Assembly: GCA_030637455.1 (NCBI GenBank)
Contig: DAOWGL010000133.1
Location: 1-16,232, forward strand
Direction: 5' to 3'
Length of the DNA stretch: 16,232 nucleotides
Source of the DNA: Candidatus Nitrosopumilus sp.
Lineage (GTDB): Archaea > Thermoproteota > Nitrososphaeria > Nitrososphaerales > Nitrosopumilaceae
Shown: positions 6,954-13,307 of the stretch, piece after piece
How positions within the stretch are numbered: the stretch's first letter is position 1
Layout: every line of letters starts with the position of its first letter
Translations under genes and position numbers: made by a program
Notes under the pieces: generated by a model
What the model saw: only the letters and a program-made list of their open reading frames with translations
What the model was told of the DNA's origin: nothing
The model's database searches: none

Positions 6954-7355
6954 TTATTTTCTAGGATTGTCTTCTACTGGTGGTGGATTTGGAGGAGCAC
7001 CTGCAGGGCCACCTTTCATTTGTTCAGTGATTTTTGCTTCTTGTTCTTTTAGAGTTTCTTTTAGACGTGTTTCTTGTTTTTCAAGAACTACTGCACGAGT
7101 TTTAGTAAGTTCAATTCTCTCTTCTAATTCATCAATTAATTCTTGTTTTTTTGATTTAATCAAAACAGTACCAGCTTGTTTATACACTGCATCACCATCA
7201 GCAACTTTTCGTAGTTCTTCAAGGGCTTTTCCTGTTTCTGCATTTTCAATTTCAAGATGTTGTTTTTGTTGCATTACAGATTGAAGACTCTGTTGAGATT
7301 GTTGCATTTTCATTATTTGTTCTTGAAGCCATGGTGGCATTTGTCCTGCTGACAT
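6954..7355 (-). CDS. pfdB: Prefoldin beta subunit
   Basis: Prefoldin is a hexameric (two alpha, four beta) chaperone that holds unfolded proteins in coiled-coil tentacles and hands them to the thermosome. The 133 residues fit the beta subunit: an N-terminal coiled-coil helix (Gln/Met-rich, about 8-48), a short beta hairpin core (DAVYKQAGTVLIK, about 55-67), and a second helix (about 68-112). The last 20 residues are an unusual Gly/Pro-rich tail (GGPAGAPPNPPP, then VEDNPRK), longer than in most homologues I know and likely disordered. It follows pcc1 by 23 bp at the end of the exosome superoperon, a gene order found in many archaea. An AAAGATATAA stretch overlapping the pcc1 stop lies about 27 nt before the ATG, so it may also have its own promoter. 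Confidence 0.93.
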   Translation of the reverse strand: MSAGQMPPWLQEQIMKMQQSQQSLQSVMQQKQHLEIENAETGKALEELRKVADGDAVYKQAGTVLIKSKKQELIDELEERIELTKTRAVVLEKQETRLKETLKEQEAKITEQMKGGPAGAPPNPPPVEDNPRK

Positions 7356-7378
7356 AATTTACCAAAAAATTTGTTTCA

Positions 7379-7388
7379 TTATATCTTT
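7379..7388 (-). promoter_or_regulatory. Possible internal TATA box for pfdB
   Basis: The minus strand reads AAAGATATAA, centred about 28 nt before the prefoldin ATG at 7355 and overlapping the last codons of pcc1. Position fits a leaderless internal transcript, but the sequence is also coding. Confidence 0.3.
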
Positions 7389-7624
7389 ACCGATTCTATT
7401 GAATCATAACTTGCCTGAATTAATCGAAGTGTAGAATTCAAGTTTGCTCTAAGATGTGTTAATTGATCAGTTTCAACAGCAATAGTAATTTTTTCATCAA
7501 AAGTTATCTGAGTTTTTACAGGATTATCAGGATAAAATTCATTATCAGTATTTACAGAATCAAAAATTGCTTTTGTCTTGTCTTTTGCATCAACGATGAT
7601 TTTTGCACTAAAGTTTAATGTCAT
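7379..7624 (-). CDS. pcc1: Pcc1-like subunit of the KEOPS complex
   Basis: Pcc1 is the dimerising subunit of KEOPS, which with Kae1, Bud32 and Cgi121 makes the t6A37 modification on ANN-decoding tRNAs. The 81-residue protein has the family's small alpha/beta layout: beta strand NFSAKIIVDA, helix with KAIFDSVNTDNE, strands KTQITFDEKITIAVET, then a C-terminal helix HLRANLNSTLRLIQASYDSI. The helix with the L-N-S-x-L-R pattern is typical of the Pcc1/CTAG family. The ATG lies within the last codons of the eL43 gene (17-nt overlap). Its position between eL43 and prefoldin beta matches the usual superoperon order and is itself strong support. Confidence 0.88.
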   Translation of the reverse strand: MTLNFSAKIIVDAKDKTKAIFDSVNTDNEFYPDNPVKTQITFDEKITIAVETDQLTHLRANLNSTLRLIQASYDSIESVKI

Positions 7625-7829
7625 ATGCAGTTCCGGCTACTTTATAGCTGCATTTTTTACAAGACCAAATTCCAACGGCATCACGTCCAAAGTTTTGTGA
7701 ACCACATTCAGGACAAGTTCTTTTTTCTTTTAATGTATAATGAACTTTTGAATATTGTTTTCTAAGTTTAATTCCGTAACGAGCACCTAATCCTTTAAGG
7801 GCTTTTTTTGCTTTAGAGTGTTTAACCAT
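7608..7829 (-). CDS. rpl37ae: Ribosomal protein eL43 (L37Ae)
   Basis: This is a large-subunit ribosomal protein, 73 residues, with a zinc ribbon made by Cys39, Cys42 (CPEC) and Cys57, Cys60 (CKKC). A basic N-terminus (KHSKAKKALKGLGARYG) binds rRNA. Length is typical for short archaeal L37Ae. The ATG follows the rrp42 stop by one base, and its 3' end overlaps pcc1 by 17 nt, so this block is a single transcription unit. In many archaea the RNA polymerase subunit gene rpoP sits next to this gene; it is not present here. Confidence 0.95.
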   Translation of the reverse strand: MVKHSKAKKALKGLGARYGIKLRKQYSKVHYTLKEKRTCPECGSQNFGRDAVGIWSCKKCSYKVAGTAYDIKL

Positions 7830-7830
7830 T

Positions 7831-8649
7831 TTACTGACTACCTTTTTGAGCTGCTTTTATTATTTCTCTTATTTTTGCACCTACACGTACAGATATGTCA
7901 CCACATTGATTAATTTCATCTTGTGTGAATCCATCACTGCCACCTTTTTGTAATGCAACGATATTTCCATCAGAATCACTAGTAATTGTAATACGAGCAT
8001 CCATACTAGCCCATTCATCTCCATTTGGATCAACTATGATATGACTACCAATTTTTCCCATAGTTACAGATACTGGAATTGTGGATGTCGGTAAAGCAGT
8101 TTCTTCACCTTCAACAAGTTGTGGTAGGTCATCAACCCAATTCCATTTTGGGGTTGTTGATGTAAGTAAAGCGGCAGTTGCAGCATAAGAGCATGCATCA
8201 AAGAGATTTCCATCATAATCAACAACAACAATATCAGCAAATACACCAATTACAGATTTGTTTTTTTCAATAACTAATTGAGAAACATCAACCATGTGAC
8301 TTTCTCTAATTCCCCTATCAACAACTCTTGCTAATTCAATTACATGTGGTTGTGGAGGTCCAGTTTCTACTGTTGGATGAGATAATGGTAAGAGTTCAGC
8401 AGTACAAATGAAAAGACCACGGTCACCAGTATCTGGGAAAGGTCTATCAGGTTTAATTTTTACCCCACAAATTGTTTCAGTATCACCAAGATAGACTCTT
8501 GCTGAACCATTTGCGTGTGGAATTGCATTAATTTCAATTTTGATTTCACGTGGTTCATCAAGGGCACGTCCATCAACACGTTTTCCTTGTTCTAGTAATT
8601 CAAGAATTTGTGCTTTCTTTAATTGATCGATAACAGAAACAGAGGCCAA
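7831..8649 (-). CDS. rrp42: Exosome subunit Rrp42 (non-catalytic RNase PH-like)
   Basis: Rrp42 alternates with Rrp41 in the hexameric ring of the archaeal exosome. It lacks the phosphorolytic site but helps bind RNA. The sequence shows the RNase PH fold: GKRVDGRALDEPR near the start, NGSARVYLGDT, ELLPLSHPTVETGPP, and DIVVVDYDGNLFDA. The open frame runs on to 8721, overlapping rrp41 by 70 nt, but I place the start at the TTG 8647-8649. It lies 2 nt after the rrp41 stop, has a strong Shine-Dalgarno (GGAGG) with a 9-nt spacer, and gives 272 residues, normal for archaeal Rrp42. The extra N-terminal 24 residues of the longer form are just rrp41 codons read in another frame. Confidence 0.94.
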   Translation of the reverse strand: MASVSVIDQLKKAQILELLEQGKRVDGRALDEPREIKIEINAIPHANGSARVYLGDTETICGVKIKPDRPFPDTGDRGLFICTAELLPLSHPTVETGPPQPHVIELARVVDRGIRESHMVDVSQLVIEKNKSVIGVFADIVVVDYDGNLFDACSYAATAALLTSTTPKWNWVDDLPQLVEGEETALPTSTIPVSVTMGKIGSHIIVDPNGDEWASMDARITITSDSDGNIVALQKGGSDGFTQDEINQCGDISVRVGAKIREIIKAAQKGSQ

Positions 8650-8651
8650 TG

Positions 8652-9386
8652 TTAGTCCCCTCCTTTTCCAAAGTATTTGTCTTTGAGTGCTTTCTTTTGT
8701 AGTTCGTAAACAATTTTGCAACCCTTTACTCCAACATCAACACATTTTTTGTATTCTTCAGGAGTCAAAACTCCATCTAATTGTAATAATGTAATTTTAT
8801 CAAGACTTGGCATGTAACCAATTGGCATGTCTGCTTGACCTGCTTGGTCTTCTTCATTGTTAACATCAAGAATGATAGTATCTGCAACTTTTCCTGATGC
8901 AACTGCTGCAACCATATCCCGCATTGGAATTCCAGCATCAGCTAATGCAACAGATGCTGCAGTAAGTGCAGCGCATCTTGTTCCACCATCGGCTTGTAAT
9001 ACTTCAATAAATACATCAACTGCAGTTCTTGGGAATTTCTCCAACATTACTGCAGGTTCTAATGCTTCTTTGATTACTTTGGATATTTCAATTTCTCTTC
9101 TTGAAGGTGCAGGATTTTTTCTATCACCAACAGAAAATGGTTCCATGTGATATCTAACTCTTAAAATTCCAGTATCAGTATTTGACATGTGTTTTGGGTG
9201 TACATCTCTTGGACCGAAAACTCCGACCAAAATTTTGTTATCACCAAATTCAATGTAAGCAGAACCATCAGCGTTTTTTAGTCCACCGGCTTTAATCATA
9301 ATTCGTCGTGTTTCGTCTATTTTACGACCATCACAACGAACACCATTCTCGTCCAATAGGACCATTGTTGCGTCTCGTCCGCCCAT
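8652..9386 (-). CDS. rrp41: Exosome catalytic subunit Rrp41 (phosphorolytic 3'-5' RNase)
   Basis: Rrp41 degrades RNA from the 3' end using phosphate, and can add A-rich tails in reverse. The 244 residues contain the catalytic features known from Sulfolobus: RNA-binding Arg96-Arg97 (PSRREIE), phosphate-binding GGTR at 134-137, and the acidic pair Asp180 and Asp186 (EEDQAGQAD), with the same six-residue spacing as D182/D188 there. VRCDGRK near 17-22 marks the RNase PH N-terminus. The ATG at 9384-9386 overlaps the rrp4 stop by one base (TAATG). A second Met at residue 8 is an alternative start that would remove only MGGRDAT. Confidence 0.97.
   Translation of the reverse strand: MGGRDATMVLLDENGVRCDGRKIDETRRIMIKAGGLKNADGSAYIEFGDNKILVGVFGPRDVHPKHMSNTDTGILRVRYHMEPFSVGDRKNPAPSRREIEISKVIKEALEPAVMLEKFPRTAVDVFIEVLQADGGTRCAALTAASVALADAGIPMRDMVAAVASGKVADTIILDVNNEEDQAGQADMPIGYMPSLDKITLLQLDGVLTPEEYKKCVDVGVKGCKIVYELQKKALKDKYFGKGGD
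8655..8667 (-). promoter_or_regulatory. rrp42: Shine-Dalgarno fixing the rrp42 TTG start
   Basis: The minus strand reads AAGGAGGGGACTA just inside the rrp41 end. GGAGG is 9 nt before the TTG at 8649. This is the clearest ribosome binding site in the window and selects the short Rrp42 form. Confidence 0.7.
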
Positions 9387-10069
9387 TAAGTTTCATCATC
9401 CTTTATTTCTAACATTTCTTTAATTTGGTCAGTCAAATTAGCAACATGTGCTTTCTGGTTAACCATTTCAATTGCTTTTTTAGCCTTTAATAATCCCTCG
9501 GGAGTCTCACAAGAAACTACAACCCAGCCGTTCTGACCAATTGTAACTGCGGCATTTGTAGCCATTTCAATCATCTGAATCATACTGCCTCTCTTTCCAA
9601 TTAGGCGTGGAACTTTGCTTGGTGAAATTTTAACCAAGACGCCAGAGTCAATTGCACCTAAATCCCTATCAGAAATTGTAACTAGAGGATCTCTTGTTCT
9701 ATCAAAATTAGCAATTCTTGCTGCCACTAGATCTCCTGTTTTTAGTTTAGTTGCAAGTTCATCAGCATGAGCAGAAAAATCTCGTCCAAAAACATCTTGT
9801 GCAGGCAAAAATCCAACATAGCATGAATTGATGTCTAACTCCCATGACAAGGAAGTGTGTGAATTTACTTTGCCGATTACAAGATCATCGATTTTTGGGA
9901 TATATTTTCCAGTTAACGAAATTACTCTAACAGAATCTTCATAAATTTCAGAAATACCTACAGCTGTAGAAATTATCTTTTCTCCTTCAAGGATTACATT
10001 TTGTTCAGGTCTAAATGGACCAGTAGTTACAACATCGCCTGGAATAACATATTTTCTTTTATTATCCAT
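9386..10069 (-). CDS. rrp4: Exosome RNA-binding cap subunit Rrp4
   Basis: Rrp4 caps the Rrp41-Rrp42 ring and steers substrates into the pore. The 227 residues show an N-terminal domain with VIPGDVV near 8-14, an S1 domain (about 60-135; GKVNSHTSLSWELDI and ADELATKLKTGDLVAARI), and a KH domain with the conserved loop IGKRGS at 157-162. Length and domain order are as usual. Its ATG at 10067-10069 overlaps the SBDS stop by one base, the TAATG pattern seen again with rrp41, which points to coupled translation and similar protein dosage. Confidence 0.96.
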   Translation of the reverse strand: MDNKRKYVIPGDVVTTGPFRPEQNVILEGEKIISTAVGISEIYEDSVRVISLTGKYIPKIDDLVIGKVNSHTSLSWELDINSCYVGFLPAQDVFGRDFSAHADELATKLKTGDLVAARIANFDRTRDPLVTISDRDLGAIDSGVLVKISPSKVPRLIGKRGSMIQMIEMATNAAVTIGQNGWVVVSCETPEGLLKAKKAIEMVNQKAHVANLTDQIKEMLEIKDDET

Positions 10070-10755
10070 TATTGAACTACCTCGACTGAAGCAGAACCCT
10101 TAGTTATAGAACCTAATCTGTCTATCACATTTGGTCTTGCTGCAGCGGGTATTTCAAGTATTGCTTTTAATGAACCGTTATTTTGCCATTCTTCAGATTG
10201 TAAAGAACCTACAGATTTTAGCACGGCATATGATTGAGATGCAAACTGTGCCGGGATTATAATTTCTAATTTTAGGCTTTCTGATTTTAGTGCAATTATG
10301 GAACGTAATTGTTCTACAATATCTTTTACCTGCACATCAACACTTTTTTGAGGATCAACTGAAACTCGTCCATCTTTCATAGCCTGCTCAATTCTCAATG
10401 GAGGATGTGGCAAATGTGATTTAGGATCTACGTATGTTTTAGCAATATATGTGACAATCTGTTTTTTCTTGTCTTCCATCATTTTTCGTCTTTGGTCAGT
10501 AGTAAGATTCAGATCACCTTTCTCAAGAATTATCTGAGCAATTTCAGTCTGATCTTCAGTGTTGAATGCTTTTAGTAATTTCTCAGCAGAAGGTCTTGTA
10601 CCTTTTCCAGAATCAGTGTAAATTTCATCAGATACCAAAACAGCAGAAATATCTTTTTTCTTACCCATTTTGTAATCAAGTGCAGGATCAGGCTTTACCA
10701 TAATCTCAAATTTCTCCCCTTCAAAGGAATATCTTACTAATGTTACATCGACCAT
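10069..10755 (-). CDS. sbds: SBDS/Sdo1 ribosome maturation protein
   Basis: The SBDS homologue works with an EF-2 family GTPase to release the anti-association factor aIF6 from new large subunits. The 228 residues have the three-domain layout: an N-terminal FYSH domain (about 1-90; LVRYSFEGEKFEIMVKPD and VLVSDEIYTDSGKG), a central helical domain (about 95-165; QRRKMMEDKKKQIVTYIA and PHPPLRIEQAM), and a C-terminal ferredoxin-like domain (about 170-228). It is the first gene of the exosome superoperon. A TATA-like GATAAATA lies about 29 nt before its ATG, so this is the likely operon promoter. Confidence 0.97.
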   Translation of the reverse strand: MVDVTLVRYSFEGEKFEIMVKPDPALDYKMGKKKDISAVLVSDEIYTDSGKGTRPSAEKLLKAFNTEDQTEIAQIILEKGDLNLTTDQRRKMMEDKKKQIVTYIAKTYVDPKSHLPHPPLRIEQAMKDGRVSVDPQKSVDVQVKDIVEQLRSIIALKSESLKLEIIIPAQFASQSYAVLKSVGSLQSEEWQNNGSLKAILEIPAAARPNVIDRLGSITKGSASVEVVQ

Positions 10756-10780
10756 TTCTAAAATTGATATGAGGATTTGT

Positions 10781-10788
10781 TATTTATC
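10781..10788 (-). promoter_or_regulatory. TATA-like box for the SBDS-exosome superoperon
   Basis: The minus strand reads GATAAATA about 29 nt before the SBDS ATG at 10755, within the 82-bp gap after the small upstream gene. It would drive the seven-gene block with almost no leader. Confidence 0.5.
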
Positions 10789-10837
10789 TGTACTAACATG
10801 ATTTAGACATCAATTGTTATTTTGATGACTTTGATTA

Positions 10838-11197
10838 TTATTTTGAATGATTGATTAATTCAAGAATTCTGGTAATGACATTTGTGTGATCAGAGTTCAA
10901 TTCGGTTGTAACCATTAGCAGGTGTTTTTCATCAATTGGGAATGAAATCCTTTTAATTTCATCATATTCAGCCATGGCATATTTTGCAGTACCAAGTTTA
11001 TGTTCAATATTTTTTCTAGTTTGCCATCTCTGAGATGCATAATAGTGCATCATTTGAAGATCCTCATCATTTAGAATTGGGGCAATGTTTTCTCGAAAAC
11101 CACCAGTAATTATCTTGCCAGTATTGTTTTGAATTGCAGCATAACGAATGCCAGAATCAATGTTCAGAACATCAGAAAACAACTTGTCAAAATCCAC
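10838..11197 (-). CDS. Small thaumarchaeal-type protein, possibly DUF6659/roadblock-like
   Basis: This 119-residue soluble protein has the pattern IRYAAIQNNTGKIITGG near the N-terminus, YYASQRWQTRKNIEHKLG in the middle, and AMAEYDEIKRISFPIDEKH plus LLMVTTE near the end. I associate this arrangement with a family expanded in thaumarchaea (I believe DUF6659), whose alternating helix and strands recall a roadblock/LC7 or profilin-like sensor fold. That assignment is from memory and moderate at best. The start is GTG at 11195-11197, since a stop codon lies two codons upstream. A weak TGCTTAAG box is about 27 nt before it. It sits between the SBDS operon and the divergent rpoD operon; no function can be read from the sequence. 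Confidence 0.72.
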   Translation of the reverse strand: MDFDKLFSDVLNIDSGIRYAAIQNNTGKIITGGFRENIAPILNDEDLQMMHYYASQRWQTRKNIEHKLGTAKYAMAEYDEIKRISFPIDEKHLLMVTTELNSDHTNVITRILELINHSK

Positions 11198-11220
11198 AAA
11201 TCAAATACACATTTTGTGAA

Positions 11221-11228
11221 CTTAAGCA
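11221..11228 (-). promoter_or_regulatory. Weak TATA-like box for the 119-aa protein gene
   Basis: The minus strand reads TGCTTAAG, centred about 27 nt before the GTG at 11197. The spacing is right and the sequence is a poor match, so this is tentative. Confidence 0.3.
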
Positions 11229-11295
11229 TATCTAGAGAAATTGGACAAATCAAAACCAAAAGATAGTATTTCCATTATGCCTAAAACCAGCTAGA

Positions 11296-11303
11296 TTTTT
11301 ATG
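11296..11303 (+). promoter_or_regulatory. TATA-like box for the rpoD gene
   Basis: TTTTTATG is centred about 26 nt before the TTG start at 11326, giving a leaderless transcript. It lies in the 128-bp divergent gap 11198-11325, the longest non-coding stretch in the window. I see nothing else there beyond the opposing weak box. Confidence 0.45.
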
Positions 11304-11325
11304 TGGATTTTGAAGATTTTGCTCA

Positions 11326-11964
11326 TTGTCCTCATTAGATATTATTAGTAAAGATGATCAGAAAATAGCTGTAAAACTCAAAGGCATTCCATTACAGTAT
11401 GCAAATGCACTTAGACGTGTATGTCTAAACGGAGTTCCAGTTTTTGCAATCGATACCGTAGATGTTATTGAGAATTCTTCAGTATTAGCAGATGAAGGAC
11501 TAGCCCACAGATTAGGACTTATTCCAATAACTACAGACTTGTCAAGATTTAACGAACCATCAAAATGTGAGTGTCAAAGTGAGACAGGGTGTTCAAATTG
11601 CAAAGTATTGCTAGTTTTAGACTCAGGAGACTCTGATGTTACAAGAACTGTTCTTTCTAACGAGTTATCCTCAGAAGATGATTCAATTAAACCAGTTTCA
11701 GATAAAATTCCAATTGTTCAACTAGCACCAGGTCAAAAAATCAAAATTGAGTGCTATGCTAGACTAGGACGTGGAACTCAACACGCAAAATGGAATTCTG
11801 CAAACATATCTACACTTACAGATACTGACAAAGAAGATGTCAAAGTACTAACTGTTGAATCAACAGGAGCACTCAAACCAGAACAAATCATTGTTTCTGG
11901 AGTTGATGAGGTCAGCAATAGAATAGGTCAATTTAAAGAAATGATTGACCAAGTTGAAGCATAA
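11326..11964 (+). CDS. rpoD: DNA-directed RNA polymerase subunit D (Rpo3)
   Basis: Rpo3 pairs with Rpo11 to form the assembly platform of archaeal RNA polymerase, like the bacterial alpha dimer. The 212 residues show the dimerisation signature YANALRRVCLNGVPVFAID near 25-43, LAHRLGLIPI near 59-68, and the C-terminal dimer helix VSGVDEVSNRIGQFKEMID. A Cys cluster CECQSETGCSNC (C81, C83, C89, C92) matches the zinc loop of eukaryotic Rpb3. The 4Fe-4S ferredoxin-like insertion of Sulfolobus subunit D is missing, which accounts for the short length. The start is TTG, placed by the upstream box. It is followed by eL18 after 44 bp. Confidence 0.95.
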   Translation: MSSLDIISKDDQKIAVKLKGIPLQYANALRRVCLNGVPVFAIDTVDVIENSSVLADEGLAHRLGLIPITTDLSRFNEPSKCECQSETGCSNCKVLLVLDSGDSDVTRTVLSNELSSEDDSIKPVSDKIPIVQLAPGQKIKIECYARLGRGTQHAKWNSANISTLTDTDKEDVKVLTVESTGALKPEQIIVSGVDEVSNRIGQFKEMIDQVEA

Positions 11965-11977
11965 TTAAGCATAGACA

Positions 11978-11985
11978 TTATATTT
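11978..11985 (+). promoter_or_regulatory. TATA-like box for the eL18-uL13-uS9 operon
   Basis: TTATATTT is centred about 27 nt before the ATG at 12009. It suggests that the ribosomal genes have their own leaderless promoter as well as possible read-through from rpoD. Confidence 0.45.
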
Positions 11986-12008
11986 GGGTTTCAAACCGCA
12001 TTATTCAC

Positions 12009-12356
12009 ATGACTAGTCAAGTCGTAATACACATGGCAAAAGATCTAAAGAAAGCATCTGCAAAGAATGATGCCGCAATTTGGGCAAAATTAGCTGAATA
12101 TGCATTAAAACCATCTATTGCAAGAAGAGATCTCAATTTGAATAGAATCGATCAATTAACCAAAGAAAACGACATTGTAGTATTCCCAGGCAAGGTCCTC
12201 GGAACAGGAAATATTTCACACAAAATCACATTATTCTCATTTTCAATTTCAAATGCTGCAGCAGCCAAAGTATTAGAAAATGGCGGAAAATTAATCACAC
12301 ATACAGATTTAATTGAACAAAACCCAACTGGAAAAGGAGTAGTACTACTTGGCTAA
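12009..12356 (+). CDS. rpl18e: Ribosomal protein eL18 (L18e)
   Basis: This is a large-subunit ribosomal protein of the L18e/L15 fold. The 115 residues match archaeal L18e: WAKLAEYALKPSIARRDLNLNRID near 25-48, VVFPGKVLGTGNISHKITLFSFSIS in the core, and a closing GKGVVLLG. The ATG at 12009 sits about 27 nt after a TATA-like box, with no Shine-Dalgarno, consistent with a leaderless message; the Met at residue 9 is a less likely alternative. Its last 8 bases overlap the uL13 start, the classic L18e-L13-S9 order of archaea. Confidence 0.95.
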   Translation: MTSQVVIHMAKDLKKASAKNDAAIWAKLAEYALKPSIARRDLNLNRIDQLTKENDIVVFPGKVLGTGNISHKITLFSFSISNAAAAKVLENGGKLITHTDLIEQNPTGKGVVLLG

Positions 12357-12858
12357 CGGAAGAATTAACAGACCTGCTGGAATAAATTCAAACACTTCTA
12401 AACAAGAAGTTGTAATTAGAACTGACAGACCAATTGTTGTAGATGCAACTAACCACATTGCTGGAAGACTAGCATCAAATGTTGCAAAATTACTAATGCA
12501 GGGACACAGAGTTTCAGTTGTAAATTGTGAAAAAATCATGATGAGCGGAACAAGAAGTAATCAAATTAAAGAATACAGAGAATTTTTAGAAATTAACAGT
12601 ATCATCAATTACAAACACGGCCCTGTACACTATAGAAGACCAGATACTTTGATGGCAAAAATGATTCGTCAAATGTTACCATATGATAGAAAACCATCAG
12701 GTAAAGAAGCACATCAAAGACTTAGAACATACATTGGTTCTCCTAAAGAAATTAAATCACTAGAAAAAATTCAATTTGAAAAAGCATTGATTAGAAAGTC
12801 TCCATCAAACTATACAGTATTAGGGGAATTATGTAGAGTAATAGGGTGGACTGAATGA
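12349..12858 (+). CDS. rpl13: Ribosomal protein uL13
   Basis: uL13 is an early-assembling large-subunit protein. The 169 residues show VVDATNHIAGRLASNVAKLL near 30-49, GHRVSVVNCEKIMMSG near 51-66, and HYRRPDTLMAKMIRQMLP near 87-104, followed by the conserved basic GKEAHQRLRTYIG. The N-terminus is about 20-25 residues longer than in typical archaeal L13 and looks disordered (ANGRINRPAGINSNTSKQE). The TTG start at 12349 is supported by GGAG at 12336-12339 with 9 nt of spacing, in the eL18 coding end. It overlaps eL18 by 8 nt and uS9 by 4 nt (ATGA). Confidence 0.96.
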   Translation: MANGRINRPAGINSNTSKQEVVIRTDRPIVVDATNHIAGRLASNVAKLLMQGHRVSVVNCEKIMMSGTRSNQIKEYREFLEINSIINYKHGPVHYRRPDTLMAKMIRQMLPYDRKPSGKEAHQRLRTYIGSPKEIKSLEKIQFEKALIRKSPSNYTVLGELCRVIGWTE

Positions 12859-13304
12859 CAACTCCAAAAACTGAAATTTATTTTGCAACAAGAAAAACAG
12901 CTAGTGCCCATGTTTACATTACTAAAGGAAAAGGTAAAGTTAGAATTAACAACGTTCCAGTAGAAATGATTCCACAAGAAACTGCTCGTGAAGTAATTCT
13001 AGCACCATTAGAAATTACAGGAGATTTGAGAGATAAAATTGATATTTCTGTTAGAGTTAGAGGCGGAGGTTTTATGGGTCAAGCAAGTGCAACAGCAACT
13101 GGAATTTCAAGAGCACTAACAGGATGGACAAAATCCAAAAAAGAACCAAAAGATCACCCTTTCCCAAAATCAACTAGAGAAGACCTTAGAAAACGAATCA
13201 CTGATTTTGATAAATACCTAGTCAGTGGAGATGCCAGAAGAAAAGAACCAAAGAAATTTGGCGGACCTGGTGCAAGAAGAAGAAAGCAGAAATCATACCG
13301 TTAG
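12855..13304 (+). CDS. rps9: Ribosomal protein uS9
   Basis: uS9 is a small-subunit head protein whose C-terminal tail reaches the P-site tRNA. The 149 residues contain ATRKTASAHVYITKGKGKVRINN near 11-33, a core GGGFMGQASATATGISRAL near 70-88, and a strongly basic tail ending KSYR, the conserved terminus that contacts the tRNA. The ATG overlaps the uL13 stop (ATGA). In many archaea the RNA polymerase subunit gene rpoN follows uS9; here a sugar nucleotidyltransferase follows 3 nt later instead. Confidence 0.96.
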   Translation: MTTPKTEIYFATRKTASAHVYITKGKGKVRINNVPVEMIPQETAREVILAPLEITGDLRDKIDISVRVRGGGFMGQASATATGISRALTGWTKSKKEPKDHPFPKSTREDLRKRITDFDKYLVSGDARRKEPKKFGGPGARRRKQKSYR

Positions 13305-13307
13305 GCT

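Noticed and set aside
6931..7284. Plus-strand open frame of 117 codons opposite pfdB
   Set aside because: It is Ser/Phe/Cys-rich, the reverse reading of the Glu/Lys/Gln codons of the prefoldin coiled coil.
8857..9150. Plus-strand open frame of 97 codons opposite rrp41
   Set aside because: It is an Ala/Ser/Thr-rich shadow of the conserved rrp41 frame without any start signal.
11186..11314. An 11-base inverted repeat (GTGGATTTTGA on the minus strand at 11197 and on the plus strand at 11303) across the divergent gap
   Set aside because: One arm is the first codons of the 119-residue gene, and an 11-base match in A/T-rich DNA is weak evidence for an operator. It could be coincidence.
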